Of a stretch of DNA of 64,000 nt, positions 52,420 to 61,921 are shown one piece after another. A program made the translations under genes and the position numbers. Position 1 is the first letter of the stretch, and the number at the start of each line of letters is the position of its first letter. The DNA is from Adhaeribacter rhizoryzae. GTDB taxonomy: Bacteria; Bacteroidota; Bacteroidia; Cytophagales; Hymenobacteraceae. The stretch lies in NCBI RefSeq assembly GCF_008629685.1, contig NZ_VWSF01000019.1:60328-124327 (forward strand). The letters are read 5' to 3'. The notes beneath the pieces were generated by a model. The model was given only the letters and a program-made list of their open reading frames with translations. It ran no database searches and had not been told where the DNA came from.

Positions 52420-53756
52420 GGTAGTGTCTAAGGAAGTGTGTAAATGGGTTCGGCCTTGATTCTTATAATTTACATCGGTCCGGGAATAAAGTTACAAACT
52501 GATTGAGGATAATACCCCAATTCTGTATCGGCTGGGTCCACTTCTTTGTTATTTCTCTCAGAGCCAGGAACACGGCCTTTTTTACGGCGTTATCGTCCGG
52601 AAAAGCTCCTTTTCCTTTGGTATACTTACGGATCTTTCCGTTCAGATTTTCAATCAGATTGGTGGTGTAAATGATCCTGCGGATTTCCAGCGGGAAGTCA
52701 AAAAAGACGGTCAGCTCCTCCCAGTTCGTGCGCCAGGATTTGATGGCATAAGCATATTTACTGCCCCAGTTTTGCTCCAACTGCTCCAGGGCCACCGCAG
52801 CTAACTCCCGGTTAGGAGCCTGGTAGATAGCCTTCAAATCAGTCGTAAAGGCTTTCTTATCTTTCCACACCACATAGCGGCAGGAATTTCTTATCTGGTG
52901 CACGACACATACCTGGGTGGCCGCCTGGGGAAAAACACTGCGGATGGCCTGGGCAAAGCCGGTGAGATTATCACTGCAACTGATGAGCAGATCCTCTACG
53001 CCCCGGGCTTTTATATCGGTGAGTACGCTCATCCAGAAAGCCGCGCTTTCCGTTTCGGCCAGCCACAGCCCCAGCAACTCTTTTTTCCCTTTTGTAGTTA
53101 ATCCTACCGCCAGGTACACGGTCTTGTTGATGACCTTGCCGTTATGACGCACTTTAAAGACAATCCCATCGAGCCAAACAATGCAATAGACCTGCTCCAG
53201 TGGCCTTTGCTGCCACTCCAGAATGTCTTCCTGAATCTTGGAGGTTATGTTGGAAATGGCTGATTCGGAGAGGTTAAACTGGTAGATTTCCCGCAACTGC
53301 TCTTCTATATCACGGGTGCTCATGCCCTTGGCATACAAGGAAATCACCAATTCTTCGATGCCCTCGGCCAGGTTGCGGCGCTTCGGCACTACCACCGGCT
53401 CAAAAGTAGAGGCCCGGTCTCGGGGTACTTTTATCCCTACCGCCCCATATTTACTTTTGAGCGTCTTGCTGGTCTTGCCATTGCGGGAATTACCCGTATT
53501 ACGGCCTTCCGGCGCATGTTTTTCATAGCCCAGGTGCTGGTCCAGCTCGGCTTCCAGCATTTTTTCCGTGCCCCGTACGTAGAGTTCCTCCATAAAGGAG
53601 GCGAAATCCTTCGAGTTCTTGAACTGCTTCAAAAACTCGGCATTCAGAAAGTCTTCTTGGCTGATCATGGCAGTGTTTTTAAATAGTATAAAAGTTAATG
53701 AAAAAGGTCCGAACTTCTGCCCGAACCTTCATTTACACATTTCTGTGGACACTGTC
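52420..53756. mobile_element. IS256-family insertion sequence, complete, with 8-bp target duplication
   Basis: The element is 1337 bases. Its ends are inverted repeats of about 26 bases (left ...AGTGTCTAAGGAAGTGTGTA; right, on the other strand, ...AGTGTCCACAGAAATGTGTA). ATTGAGGA occurs immediately outside both ends (52412-52419 and 53757-53764), the 8-bp duplication expected for IS256. It inserted just after the RES gene and seems intact and recent. Confidence 0.9.
52463..53668 (-). CDS. IS256-family (Mutator-type) transposase
   Basis: A 401-residue DDE transposase: GNSRNGKTSKTLKS DNA-binding part, then catalytic Asp167 (WLDGIV), Asp233 (CSDNLTGF) and Glu340 (TTNLIENLNG), with the C/H segment CVVHQIRNS. 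All catalytic residues are present and the frame is full length, so it is probably active. It fills the IS at 52420-53756 on the minus strand. Confidence 0.95.
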   Translation of the reverse strand: MISQEDFLNAEFLKQFKNSKDFASFMEELYVRGTEKMLEAELDQHLGYEKHAPEGRNTGNSRNGKTSKTLKSKYGAVGIKVPRDRASTFEPVVVPKRRNLAEGIEELVISLYAKGMSTRDIEEQLREIYQFNLSESAISNITSKIQEDILEWQQRPLEQVYCIVWLDGIVFKVRHNGKVINKTVYLAVGLTTKGKKELLGLWLAETESAAFWMSVLTDIKARGVEDLLISCSDNLTGFAQAIRSVFPQAATQVCVVHQIRNSCRYVVWKDKKAFTTDLKAIYQAPNRELAAVALEQLEQNWGSKYAYAIKSWRTNWEELTVFFDFPLEIRRIIYTTNLIENLNGKIRKYTKGKGAFPDDNAVKKAVFLALREITKKWTQPIQNWGIILNQFVTLFPDRCKL

Positions 53757-53789
53757 ATTGAGGATATACCTTCACATCTCTGTTAAGCC

Positions 53790-54077
53790 TTAAATAACAA
53801 GCCAATTGGGCAAGACTAATGATTCAAAACCGCCTAAGCGGCCGCGGCTGTTCTTTAGCTCAAACTCTCCGAACAAACTTTTGACTTTTTTGCTGGTCTT
53901 TCAATTCTTAGGATATGCTAAACCAACTTCTTTTTCTTTCTATAGATGAACTTCTGGCTCACCAGCCATTGCGGCATCTAAAAAATGATTAAGTAAAGAA
54001 GCAAAAATGCATTTTTCCCCGTTCAGAAGTTTGCTCGCATACCTCCCATTTACCGCTTCCTGATTGAAGCTTTCAAA
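53790..54077 (-). pseudogene. Decayed N-terminal remnant of another IS256-family transposase
   Basis: The minus strand reads FESFNQEAVNG..LLNGEKCIFASLLNHFLDAAMAGE, then after stops and a frame change KTSKKVKSLFGEFELKNSRG..GGFES. These match the N-terminal region of IS256 transposases (GxxGxFxxLLxxxLEAAxxGE, then NGKTSKxVKSxxGEFELxxPRDR..FEP). Only about 95 codons remain, with several stops. It borders the intact IS256, marking this as a repeatedly hit landing zone. From 54078 to 54220 nothing is seen. Confidence 0.65.
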
Positions 54078-54220
54078 ATAAAATTACTATTCCTGTACTT
54101 AAAGTTATATGTAATTCCCTTCGTCACTATTGATACAATATGTTTTGCAATATCTTAATAAGAAATTAAACTTTATTCAGTAAGGCAATAACTAAAATAA
54201 TGAAATAAATTGAAGATTAC

Positions 54221-57200
54221 TTAAGGCTGCTTAACTTTACCATAGGTTTCTAATTCTATAAACTTAGAGCAAAAAATATCACTTGGTAATTTTTTTTGAA
54301 GAAGCCGATGAAAGTTTTCATCATGCGTTGACAAAATTATTTGCTTGTCATAATTTATTATTAAGCTTCGAAGAAGGTCGATTATAGATAATATATTTAT
54401 ACTATCCATAGACTGAATAGGGTCATCTATAAAAATACAATCAATAGGTTTACCATTTGCATCTTTAGCATTCAATGCCTTGGCCAGAAATATACTTAAG
54501 CTTAAAATATTTAATTGTGCAGTACTAAAATATAAATTCGGAGATATTTCCTCTAACTCAATATTATTTTTGCTAACAAAGACATTTAAGGAAGGCTTTC
54601 CACTTTCAAAATCAACTTCGAATTTTACATTTTTATAATCTGGATGAGGGTCTATTTGATTGAGGAGTTCATTAATAAGCTTGTCGTAGAAAAAGTTTGC
54701 TATCATTTCTTTTATTGTGTTAGAAATGATGTTTCTGTTACTAATTAATTCTTTTTCTAAGTTTTTCCTCTCAGATAACTTTTGCTGTAATATTTCCTTC
54801 TTATTAGCATTTTCTGAATATGATATGAAATCTTTTATAGAATTGGAAAAGAAATCGATTTGCCTAATCAAATCCAAAATTTCATTATAGACAACCAATT
54901 CCTTTTCAATTTTATTTAACTCCGACTTCAATTCAGATTCAATATTTGAAAGATTTAATGTCTCATTAATTTCCTTTAAACTAGAATGGAATAAATTGAC
55001 CTCATGTACTTTTATCTTAATTTCTTCTGATAATCTTATTAAATCTTCTTCTAAATTAGCTAGATTAAATTCTTTAAGTACCTCAGAAACTTCTACAATT
55101 TGTTTTCTATTTTCCTTTAAATTCAAAGCTAATAATTTGCTTTCAAAATATTTGTTTTTAATTATACTTTCTAATTCAGATTTGGATAAAATTTTTATCC
55201 CCAAATCATTAATTATATTATTTATTTTAATTAAAATAGGATTATTTAATAATTTATCCTTTTTATTTTGTAGCAAATCAATATCAAGATGAATAACAGT
55301 TTCGAGCTCTGAAGTCCTTGACAAAAGTTTTTTATATTTATCTATATTTTGTTGGAATATTATACTTTGGTTTTCTAATATTTTGTAGTTTATTAAATAT
55401 TCATCAACAACTTCCGATAATTCCTTGCCCTCAAACTCATTTTGAAACTTTTGACTAACTCCGACATAAGTAATACTTTCCTTTTCAGCTTTTAAAATGT
55501 CATTTTTTATTTCTAATAATTCAAAATTGAGGTTGTCCAGAACAATTTGCTCTTCATTAATTAAATTTTCAAGAAAGGTTAGTGCCTCTATACGACAACT
55601 TTCTAGTTTACTTTGTATTTTCTTTAGCTCAGCTTCCTTATCTGCCAACTTCTTATTTAAGGCTAAAATATTTTCATCAAGGACTCTATTTTTATTAATA
55701 CTTTCAAGAAGGTCAGAAAAAGTATTGAAATCGCTTTGACAAAGAGGGCAACTTTGCAGCTTATTCTCTTCTATTAACTTTTTTCCAGTTTCAACAAGAT
55801 TGGAGACTGATTCCAAATAGGTTGAGGAATTTGAAACTTCCTTTTTTATGCTATTATTTTCATCAGTTAAATTGAATACATCAATTTTAAGGACTCTGAT
55901 ATTCTTAATAAGTTTATTTAAATTCTCATTATTTGTTTTTACATCAGTTGAAAAATTTTTTATATTATTTATATTTGAAGCAAGCTCTTTGATTCTATTT
56001 TTAGATAAATCTATAAGCTTGTTTATTTTTCCCTGATTTGTATTAAGTGCTTTAAGTGCCGTTAAAACTGATCGACTATCTGATTTAGATTTTTTAAAGG
56101 AGATATAATTATTTTCAATTTCTATTTTCTTAGATGTAATCTCATTTGATTTTATGAGATTAGAGCTTAGCCTATTTCCAAATATTTTAATTGAGCTTTC
56201 AATATTTAAATTTAGATTATTCAATCTTTGTAAGCGGTTCAAACAGCTTTGTTTTTCAATATCTATTGAATTAATAGATGTATTGTTGAAGTTGATAAAG
56301 TCAAGATTTTCAACTAAGAAATTAAGCTTTTCAATTTCATTAACTAAACTTGAATGTGCTCCTTTTTCAAACCTGTCTTTATTCCCTAATTTGTCTAATT
56401 CATAAAACTTACTTACAATATCTTCCTTTTCTTTTTTCTCATTTTCCAAAATTAAAATATAATCACTATTTTTATTGAATTCTGGAATCTCAAATATCAT
56501 TCTTTTTATTTTATCTTTCTTATCTTCAGATGATTTTAGCTTATTTGATACACCAGTTAAATAGTTTAACCTAATTGATTCTACCTCTTTTCCGATTAAT
56601 AATAACTGTTGAGCATTAACTTGGTTAGGAAGAATTGCAATACTAAAACCTTTTGCATTTAATTCACTAATAACATCATTAAACTTTTTGACAATTTCTA
56701 AATCAACTTCTTTTGATAGAATTAGGTCTGTTTCGACTATTGAACCATTGATTTCGTTTATTTCAACATCATTTTCTTTTAAAAGCTCAGAAATATTCTT
56801 ATAAATAGAATCAAGCTTATTATCATCAAAATGTGTTATAAACTTTTCATATCTTTCCTCTGCTGTTTCTGACTTCAAGAAGGCGTCTATACCATCCTGG
56901 GAAAGAAGTACATCTCTATATTCTTTATTTATCAATTCTCCTTTTGGATAATCAGCAGAACCAGAACGTTTTTTACCTATTTTATTACTAAACTCTGGTA
57001 TATTATCCAGTACTGGATAGGCTTTAACAAAACCTTCTAAACTATTAGGTGCATATTTATTTCTAATTACATCTTGTGCATAGCTTTCTTGTGAGGTATT
57101 TTTATTCCTAGTCCTTTCAACTTTAATGTGTTGATGCAGATTATCCGCATCATCTATTCTTTTTATTCGGTTTGTGATGCACCATTCGATTGCATCATAA

Positions 57201-57343
57201 AAAGAAGTTTTGCCAAATCCATTTGGGGCATAAATAGATACTAAGTTTGCCACTTTATTTTGGCAATAATTAAAATCGAATGTGCTATGTTCTTTATCTT
57301 TATAAGCTCTAAAAGCTTGTATTTCAATTTTCCTAAACTTCAT
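54221..57343 (-). CDS. SMC/RecN-like ABC ATPase of an ABC-3C (Lamassu-like) defence system
   Basis: A 1040-residue ATPase with Walker A APNGFGKTS (39-47), long coiled coils, a central zinc-hook-like CPLCQSD at about 530, an atypical signature region STAQLNILSLS, Walker B IDCIFIDDPIQSMD and H-loop ILSTHDENF. Such SMC-like ATPases (LmuB of Lamassu; ABC-3C ATPase) are thought to sense foreign DNA and trigger effectors. Its start overlaps the middle component by 11 bases. It is the last gene of a four-gene operon and is very AT-rich. The system type is from architecture; the trigger is unknown. Confidence 0.85.
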   Translation of the reverse strand: MKFRKIEIQAFRAYKDKEHSTFDFNYCQNKVANLVSIYAPNGFGKTSFYDAIEWCITNRIKRIDDADNLHQHIKVERTRNKNTSQESYAQDVIRNKYAPNSLEGFVKAYPVLDNIPEFSNKIGKKRSGSADYPKGELINKEYRDVLLSQDGIDAFLKSETAEERYEKFITHFDDNKLDSIYKNISELLKENDVEINEINGSIVETDLILSKEVDLEIVKKFNDVISELNAKGFSIAILPNQVNAQQLLLIGKEVESIRLNYLTGVSNKLKSSEDKKDKIKRMIFEIPEFNKNSDYILILENEKKEKEDIVSKFYELDKLGNKDRFEKGAHSSLVNEIEKLNFLVENLDFINFNNTSINSIDIEKQSCLNRLQRLNNLNLNIESSIKIFGNRLSSNLIKSNEITSKKIEIENNYISFKKSKSDSRSVLTALKALNTNQGKINKLIDLSKNRIKELASNINNIKNFSTDVKTNNENLNKLIKNIRVLKIDVFNLTDENNSIKKEVSNSSTYLESVSNLVETGKKLIEENKLQSCPLCQSDFNTFSDLLESINKNRVLDENILALNKKLADKEAELKKIQSKLESCRIEALTFLENLINEEQIVLDNLNFELLEIKNDILKAEKESITYVGVSQKFQNEFEGKELSEVVDEYLINYKILENQSIIFQQNIDKYKKLLSRTSELETVIHLDIDLLQNKKDKLLNNPILIKINNIINDLGIKILSKSELESIIKNKYFESKLLALNLKENRKQIVEVSEVLKEFNLANLEEDLIRLSEEIKIKVHEVNLFHSSLKEINETLNLSNIESELKSELNKIEKELVVYNEILDLIRQIDFFSNSIKDFISYSENANKKEILQQKLSERKNLEKELISNRNIISNTIKEMIANFFYDKLINELLNQIDPHPDYKNVKFEVDFESGKPSLNVFVSKNNIELEEISPNLYFSTAQLNILSLSIFLAKALNAKDANGKPIDCIFIDDPIQSMDSINILSIIDLLRSLIINYDKQIILSTHDENFHRLLQKKLPSDIFCSKFIELETYGKVKQP

Positions 57344-57917
57344 AAGAATATAGATTCAATAATTCCTTATAGGCTTTTCTCCTTAACTCTTTTGCTTCTC
57401 CGCTTCCAGGCTTTAGTTGGTAACCTGCATCAAAAGCTATCTTTTTTATATTATCAGATAATTTTTTAAGCACAATCTCTTTAGGGTTTGATGTCTTCTT
57501 TGTTTTTATTGAAATGAAATCACTTTTATAAAAAAGTTTTTGATTAACAACATCTATATAACCTTCCTCACTTCCTTCATAATTATCAATAATTATTTTT
57601 CTGCTAGAAAATTTATCATTTTCTATTTTATATTTTAAGCCTTTTTCACACTTTCCTTTCACGAAAAAAATTAGATACAAGTTCCACTTTTCAAAATCAT
57701 TGTCAAAATCAACTTGAAAATCACCTGCAATTAAATTTTTTAATGCAACCCAGTTTCTCTCTAAAAATTTATTATTATCTGACGAAATACAGAAGACATT
57801 ATAATATCCTACTTTTAAAATTCTAAAGTAATTTATTTTGAAGGCAGAAAATTTCCTTTGTAATTCCTTTAATTTTGGAGTACCGTTCAATACCTCAATT
57901 TCCATAAACTTTATCAA
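57333..57917 (-). CDS. ABC-3C middle component (LmuC-like)
   Basis: A 194-residue soluble alpha/beta protein with no catalytic motifs (starts MIKFMEIEVLNGTPKLKELQ; ends RRKAYKELLNLYSYEV). Its size and its position between effector and ATPase match the middle component of ABC-three-component systems. It overlaps the protease stop by 23 bases and the ATPase start by 11, so all are translated together. An internal ATG at 57905 is an equally good start. The role, linking ATPase to effector, is inferred from the family. Confidence 0.7.
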   Translation of the reverse strand: MIKFMEIEVLNGTPKLKELQRKFSAFKINYFRILKVGYYNVFCISSDNNKFLERNWVALKNLIAGDFQVDFDNDFEKWNLYLIFFVKGKCEKGLKYKIENDKFSSRKIIIDNYEGSEEGYIDVVNQKLFYKSDFISIKTKKTSNPKEIVLKKLSDNIKKIAFDAGYQLKPGSGEAKELRRKAYKELLNLYSYEV

Positions 57918-59157
57918 TTATTACCCTTATACTTTCGATGATCTCTTTTTCTTGAGCAGATGTATAATGACAAATATTCTCATCGTCTATTATTTGCTTT
58001 ATAAAGTGTCTATGATGAATTATTTTCAAATTGTAGGGGTCAAAACCTTCGCTTTTATCTATTTCCATTTCCGATTCTAACACATCTGAAATTTTAGGAA
58101 TTTTCTTTAAAGGAATAATTGTTCTACCTAAAGCTTTGTCAGGAAACGAGTTTATTATAATAATTCCATTATTATCAAGCCCTTTAAGATTGGCAGTTTT
58201 ATGAATATCTTCAATCTCAGAAATCCAATCTTGAGTATGCTTAAATAAAAATCTTTTATTTTTTACTAAATTAAGCCACCAATCAGTATCATCACATTTA
58301 ATACTCCTCCCTATGGCATTTAAAATCAAAAACTCCAACCATCCTAGCCAAAGATTAAAATGATGAATAAACGATTTATCTTTTTTAGTTAATACATCAT
58401 GCTCTAACTTGTTAATAATCATGTTAGGATTAACATGCGCAATAATTTCCTTTAAAGCAAATGTTTTGAGTACTTTAGATGTAACTTTATCAACTTCGTT
58501 TTTAAGTTCTTCAAACGTACAATCTACTAACTTAGAAAAATCGCCTAAATAGTAAGGAGAAAAACCTTTTAATTTATTTAGATCGGCAAGTTTCTGAAAT
58601 TCATTTATTGGATAAAAGAACATCCGGCCTTCAGGTCCATTACTTTCCGCCATCCTAAATTGTATTCCAACCAAAAATAACTCATTATTTATCTCTTCAA
58701 ATACTCCACAACCAGAAAATCCTACAATATCTGCCTGGGTTTGAGCCTTGGTAGGCTCAAATTCATTAAAAAATGTTTCTTTATGAAATTGGATACATTT
58801 ACAAGGTAGCTTTTTAGCTTGGATTTCTTCTCCTTTCCTTAGGTCAGGATAACCGTACATTATAACAGGTGCATAATCTTCTATTTCTGCTTTAACTAGT
58901 AAATTTAAATCTTTAATATAATCTACTACTAAAATGGCTATGTCAATTGTTTCACTTTTATAAACTGCTCTTACATTTAACTTATCCTTCTTTCCAATTC
59001 TAATAACATTTATTTCTCTTAAGCCATTTAGCGTATCTTTTATATTATGTTTCGCTGTAAGTATATAAGACTCTTTATCTGAATTAGACTGGATTAAACA
59101 ACCAGTTCCGGCATCTACTTTTACTGTATATTTTTCATATTGTAAATCTATACCCAT
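57895..59157 (-). CDS. Trypsin-like serine protease effector with ABC-3C C-terminal domain (LmuA-like)
   Basis: A 420-residue protein. The first ~200 residues form a trypsin-like fold with a full triad: His37 in YILTAKH, Asp72 in TIDIAIL and Ser148 in GFSGCGVF. The rest is a helical domain (WLGWLEFLILNAIGRSI; DTDWWLNLVKNKRFLF) like the C-terminal adaptor of ABC-3C effectors. No signal peptide, so it acts in the cytosol. Activated by the ATPase it could cut host or phage proteins; substrate unknown. It starts two bases after the MBL gene stop. Confidence 0.78.
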   Translation of the reverse strand: MGIDLQYEKYTVKVDAGTGCLIQSNSDKESYILTAKHNIKDTLNGLREINVIRIGKKDKLNVRAVYKSETIDIAILVVDYIKDLNLLVKAEIEDYAPVIMYGYPDLRKGEEIQAKKLPCKCIQFHKETFFNEFEPTKAQTQADIVGFSGCGVFEEINNELFLVGIQFRMAESNGPEGRMFFYPINEFQKLADLNKLKGFSPYYLGDFSKLVDCTFEELKNEVDKVTSKVLKTFALKEIIAHVNPNMIINKLEHDVLTKKDKSFIHHFNLWLGWLEFLILNAIGRSIKCDDTDWWLNLVKNKRFLFKHTQDWISEIEDIHKTANLKGLDNNGIIIINSFPDKALGRTIIPLKKIPKISDVLESEMEIDKSEGFDPYNLKIIHHRHFIKQIIDDENICHYTSAQEKEIIESIRVIIDKVYGN

Positions 59158-59159
59158 AT

Positions 59160-60218
59160 TTAGAAGGCTAATCCTTTGTTATTTAAATATTCTGTTGTGA
59201 AATTAAATGTGTTAAAATCTTCTTCTAAAGGAAAGACCTTTTTAGCTATATCGTAATTAAAAAATATTTTAGGACTTGTAGAATTTTTAATAATTCTTCC
59301 TAAAGTGACCTTATCTGGCAATCCATGCTTTAAGCTATTTGTACTAACCACAAAATTTTTACAACTGATTAATTTTAATAAATTATTGCTAGTATTTCCT
59401 TTGCTTGCATGGTGTGATATTTTTAAAAGGTCTACCTTAAGCTTATTTTCTTCCGTGACTTTAAAATTTTCTTTTATAGCATTTGATACAACATCAGGAA
59501 AGGAATCACCTAATAGAAGTAATTTAATTTCTTCTATTTCTAACAAGAGGGAAATTGAGCTTCCATTTGGAATGGCTGTATCTTGGATAAATGAATCCTT
59601 TATCAATAATTCGTTTATGGGAATATTATAGTCTGTTTCTTTCCCAGATGTCTCTAAACTAGGCTTCTCTCTTTCCCACTTTTGGTTTAATCTACTTAAT
59701 CCATCTTCATCAGGAGAGAGTACATGTATTTTGCAATTATCTACATTATCTGAAAATCCAGATTTAATCAGTCTTAAATCCCAAATATTTAACTCATTTA
59801 ATATATCTTCAAGTTTCTCACCTTGTAAAACACTGGTTTCTAATCCTCTTAAAATTTGTATACTTTCATCCCGCTCCTCAAAAATAGGAGTGTTGAAATG
59901 TTTAGAAATAAGTCTGCCGGAATTAAACCAAACCTTTTTAACAAAAGACTTATCGAACTTAGTATCTTCAAAGAATTTTAAAATACCACCAATATGGTCA
60001 TCATCTATATGGGTTATAATTAGTAAGTCTATATTTTGCTTTGCTTCCTTTATACTTTCTAATTCCTTTTTAAGGCTTCCAGCCTTTCTTTTATCTACAT
60101 AAGTTGGACCAGTTCCTCCATCTATAAGTATATTTTTTAATTCACCTTTTTTATTTGAGAATGTTACTAAAATAGAATCGCCATTGAAGGCTTGTAAAAA
60201 TTTTATTGAAGCTTTCAT
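59160..60218 (-). CDS. Metallo-beta-lactamase-fold hydrolase of the ABC-3C operon
   Basis: A 352-residue protein with the MBL motif THIDDDHIGG (His70, Asp72, Asp74, His75), a Gly-rich LIDGGTG before it, DSFPD, and the later metal ligand segment KISHHASKGN. It resembles ComEC-type MBL hydrolases, which often act on nucleic acid or phosphodiester substrates. It is first in the operon, two bases from the protease gene. Lamassu subtypes carrying both a hydrolase and a protease are known, and this fits that layout. Confidence 0.82.
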   Translation of the reverse strand: MKASIKFLQAFNGDSILVTFSNKKGELKNILIDGGTGPTYVDKRKAGSLKKELESIKEAKQNIDLLIITHIDDDHIGGILKFFEDTKFDKSFVKKVWFNSGRLISKHFNTPIFEERDESIQILRGLETSVLQGEKLEDILNELNIWDLRLIKSGFSDNVDNCKIHVLSPDEDGLSRLNQKWEREKPSLETSGKETDYNIPINELLIKDSFIQDTAIPNGSSISLLLEIEEIKLLLLGDSFPDVVSNAIKENFKVTEENKLKVDLLKISHHASKGNTSNNLLKLISCKNFVVSTNSLKHGLPDKVTLGRIIKNSTSPKIFFNYDIAKKVFPLEEDFNTFNFTTEYLNNKGLAF

Positions 60219-60418
60219 CAGTTTGGTATTGAAGCAACCAGAAAATTAACTTAAATGGGAAGCGTCTGAAATTTACAGAAAAGGATATATATTTCAATTA
60301 AAAGATATAATTATTTGTATTAAGAAAAAGCTTAAAATTTCCATACACCCAAAAAGACTGCACATAAGCGCCTCAACTTTGAATCGTCAACTGAATCAAA
60401 GGGTTTGTGATTCAATAT

Positions 60419-60790
60419 TTAACCAGTGTAAAACAAGCTACCCAGAATGCCGTAGTGGCATTTGCCGGCAACTGGATGCCTGCGCCGACCTGGTTGCCTC
60501 TGTCGTAACCGCTGCGTTACAGGATTATTTCTACGAATTACCTTGCGGGGACCTGTCTGCAGTACAAAGCCATTGCCTCTAACGCCCGGCTCTACCTCAT
60601 CGACCTGGTAGGCTGCGGCCACGTTCTTATCTAACCTATTCGGACAACGTGTTTTTGATAGTTGACAATAAAACTCCTTGTAATAGGCTAGCGACTCCCC
60701 TATTTTCAGCTCTTCTAAGCGTGCCAAAATCTTAGCACTCCCAAATATGGTGACATTATCTTTTGTCATAGTGGCGTTAGTTTTATCCAT
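60419..60790 (-). CDS. Uncertain 123-codon frame, possibly a decayed gene
   Basis: The first ~80 codons look protein-like (MTKDNVTIFGSAKILARLEE; YYKEFYCQLSKTRCPNR), but the end is an Arg/Gln-rich run (RLRQRQPGRRRHP) more like a shifted frame. In another frame that end reads GYDRGNQVGAGIQLPANATT. A frameshifted gene is therefore likely. No family recognised. The flanking 60219-60418 shows nothing. Confidence 0.35.
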   Translation of the reverse strand: MDKTNATMTKDNVTIFGSAKILARLEELKIGESLAYYKEFYCQLSKTRCPNRLDKNVAAAYQVDEVEPGVRGNGFVLQTGPRKVIRRNNPVTQRLRQRQPGRRRHPVAGKCHYGILGSLFYTG

Positions 60791-60862
60791 AGCGATTCAG
60801 TAAATGGTGTTTGAGAGTAATAAGCCAAGTTATCACCCTCAAACATTAAACCCAGAATTGGA

Positions 60863-61130
60863 AATTGTAAAGAGCGCCAGCCCATTCCTATACCCGCTCG
60901 CCTTTTGTTAAATTTTCTAAGTAATTCCACCCTTTACATTACCTCTACGTTCATTCCATAATTGTAAAAAGCATCAGCCTTTTCGTCCGCCCGCCACTTT
61001 TGCTATTTTTTTAGAGAAGTGGGTAATTTTACAAATCAGGAACGCTCGTTGCTGATTTGTAAAATGGTGCCTATATTTATGTAAAATTTTAAAAATCGGG
61101 CCGCAGGGGAGAAAAGTCAGCTGATTTTAC
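60863..61130. repeat. Iterated TTTACAA/TTGTAAA motifs upstream of the serine recombinase
   Basis: Two related units start at 60863 (AATTGTAAAGAGC) and 60960 (AATTGTAAAAAGC), 97 bases apart and similar for about 60 bases. Further TTGTAAA or TTTACAA words, exact or near-exact, occur near 60931, 61029, 61057, 61078 and 61114. A perfect inverted repeat of 14 bases lies at 61026-61065. Repeats next to a serine recombinase suggest its recombination or operator sites. Confidence 0.5.
61026..61065. promoter_or_regulatory. 14-bp perfect inverted repeat (possible res/operator site)
   Basis: ATTTTACAAATCAG (61026-61039) and its exact complement (61052-61065) surround a 12-base spacer, 124 bases before the recombinase ATG. 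It is a good candidate crossover or accessory site. Confidence 0.5.
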
Positions 61131-61189
61131 AATTGCAAAAAGTATTACTTACCAAAACCCTTTTCCGCTACCGCCCCTTATACATATAT

Positions 61190-61876
61190 ATGGAGTACTC
61201 TAAATATATTCCGTACTACCGGGTATCAACTGCCAAGCAGGGCAGGAGCGGGCTGGGTATCGAAGCACAAAAGGCGGCGGTGCTTGCCTACATTAAAAAC
61301 CCTGATGCCATTATTAAAGAATTTACGGAACAGGAATCCGGCAAGGACGACGACCGACCGCTTTTGGAACAAGCCTTTTTAGCGGCTAAAAAATATAATG
61401 CAACCTTAATCATTGCCAAGCTCGACCGGCTCAGCCGGGAAGTAGCTTTCCTTTTTCAACTAAAAAAGCGGGTAGAGAAAAATAATGTTAGCTGGACGTG
61501 CCTGGATATTCCGGAAATGAATACCCTCAACATTGGTATATGGGGGACCATGGCACAGCACGAGCGAGAAATAAACAGTAAGAGAACAATAGCTGCCTTG
61601 CAAGCGAAAAAGGCCCAGGGTTTTAAATTAGGTAATTTAGATAATCTTACCAGCGTTGGCCGGGAATTAGGCGTAGAAGCTATCAAGCGTAAAGCGGCCA
61701 AAAATGAAAATAATCGAAGGGCTGCTGAACTTACCCGGCTTTACCGGGAACAAGGTTTACCCTGGCTGGCCATTGCCGATAAGTTAAATCAAACCGGTTT
61801 CCGGGCCAGTAAAGGGGGCAATTTTCAGGCCGTGCAGGTACAGCGTATTTATGAAAGGTATTGCCTGGCCGCCTAA
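61190..61876 (+). CDS. Serine recombinase (resolvase/invertase family)
   Basis: ATG 61190 (MEYSKYIPYYRVST) is favoured over a TTG at 61133. The 228-residue protein has the catalytic Ser13 in YRVSTAKQG, the conserved KLDRLSRE and QHEREINSKRT, and a C-terminal helix-turn-helix (PWLAIADKLNQTGFRASKG). It cuts and rejoins DNA through a Ser-linked intermediate. It probably mobilised or resolved the island; its sites may be the repeats just upstream. Confidence 0.9.
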   Translation: MEYSKYIPYYRVSTAKQGRSGLGIEAQKAAVLAYIKNPDAIIKEFTEQESGKDDDRPLLEQAFLAAKKYNATLIIAKLDRLSREVAFLFQLKKRVEKNNVSWTCLDIPEMNTLNIGIWGTMAQHEREINSKRTIAALQAKKAQGFKLGNLDNLTSVGRELGVEAIKRKAAKNENNRRAAELTRLYREQGLPWLAIADKLNQTGFRASKGGNFQAVQVQRIYERYCLAA

Positions 61877-61883
61877 ACCATTA

Positions 61884-61921
61884 GCTTTTGGATTGGTCCT
61901 TTTTAGGACCGATCCAAAAGC
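61884..61921 (+). terminator. Long-stem terminator of the recombinase gene
   Basis: GCTTTTGGATTGGTCC pairs with GGACCGATCCAAAAGC (16 bp, one G-T) around a short T-rich loop, eight bases after the stop codon. Confidence 0.7.

Noticed and set aside
53081..53100. Another CCCTTTTGTAG match to the dispersed repeat core
   Set aside because: It lies inside the IS256 transposase coding sequence and lacks the rest of the repeat.
60379..60582. 67-codon plus-strand frame with many Cys
   Set aside because: It is antisense to the 60419-60790 frame and has no recognised motif.
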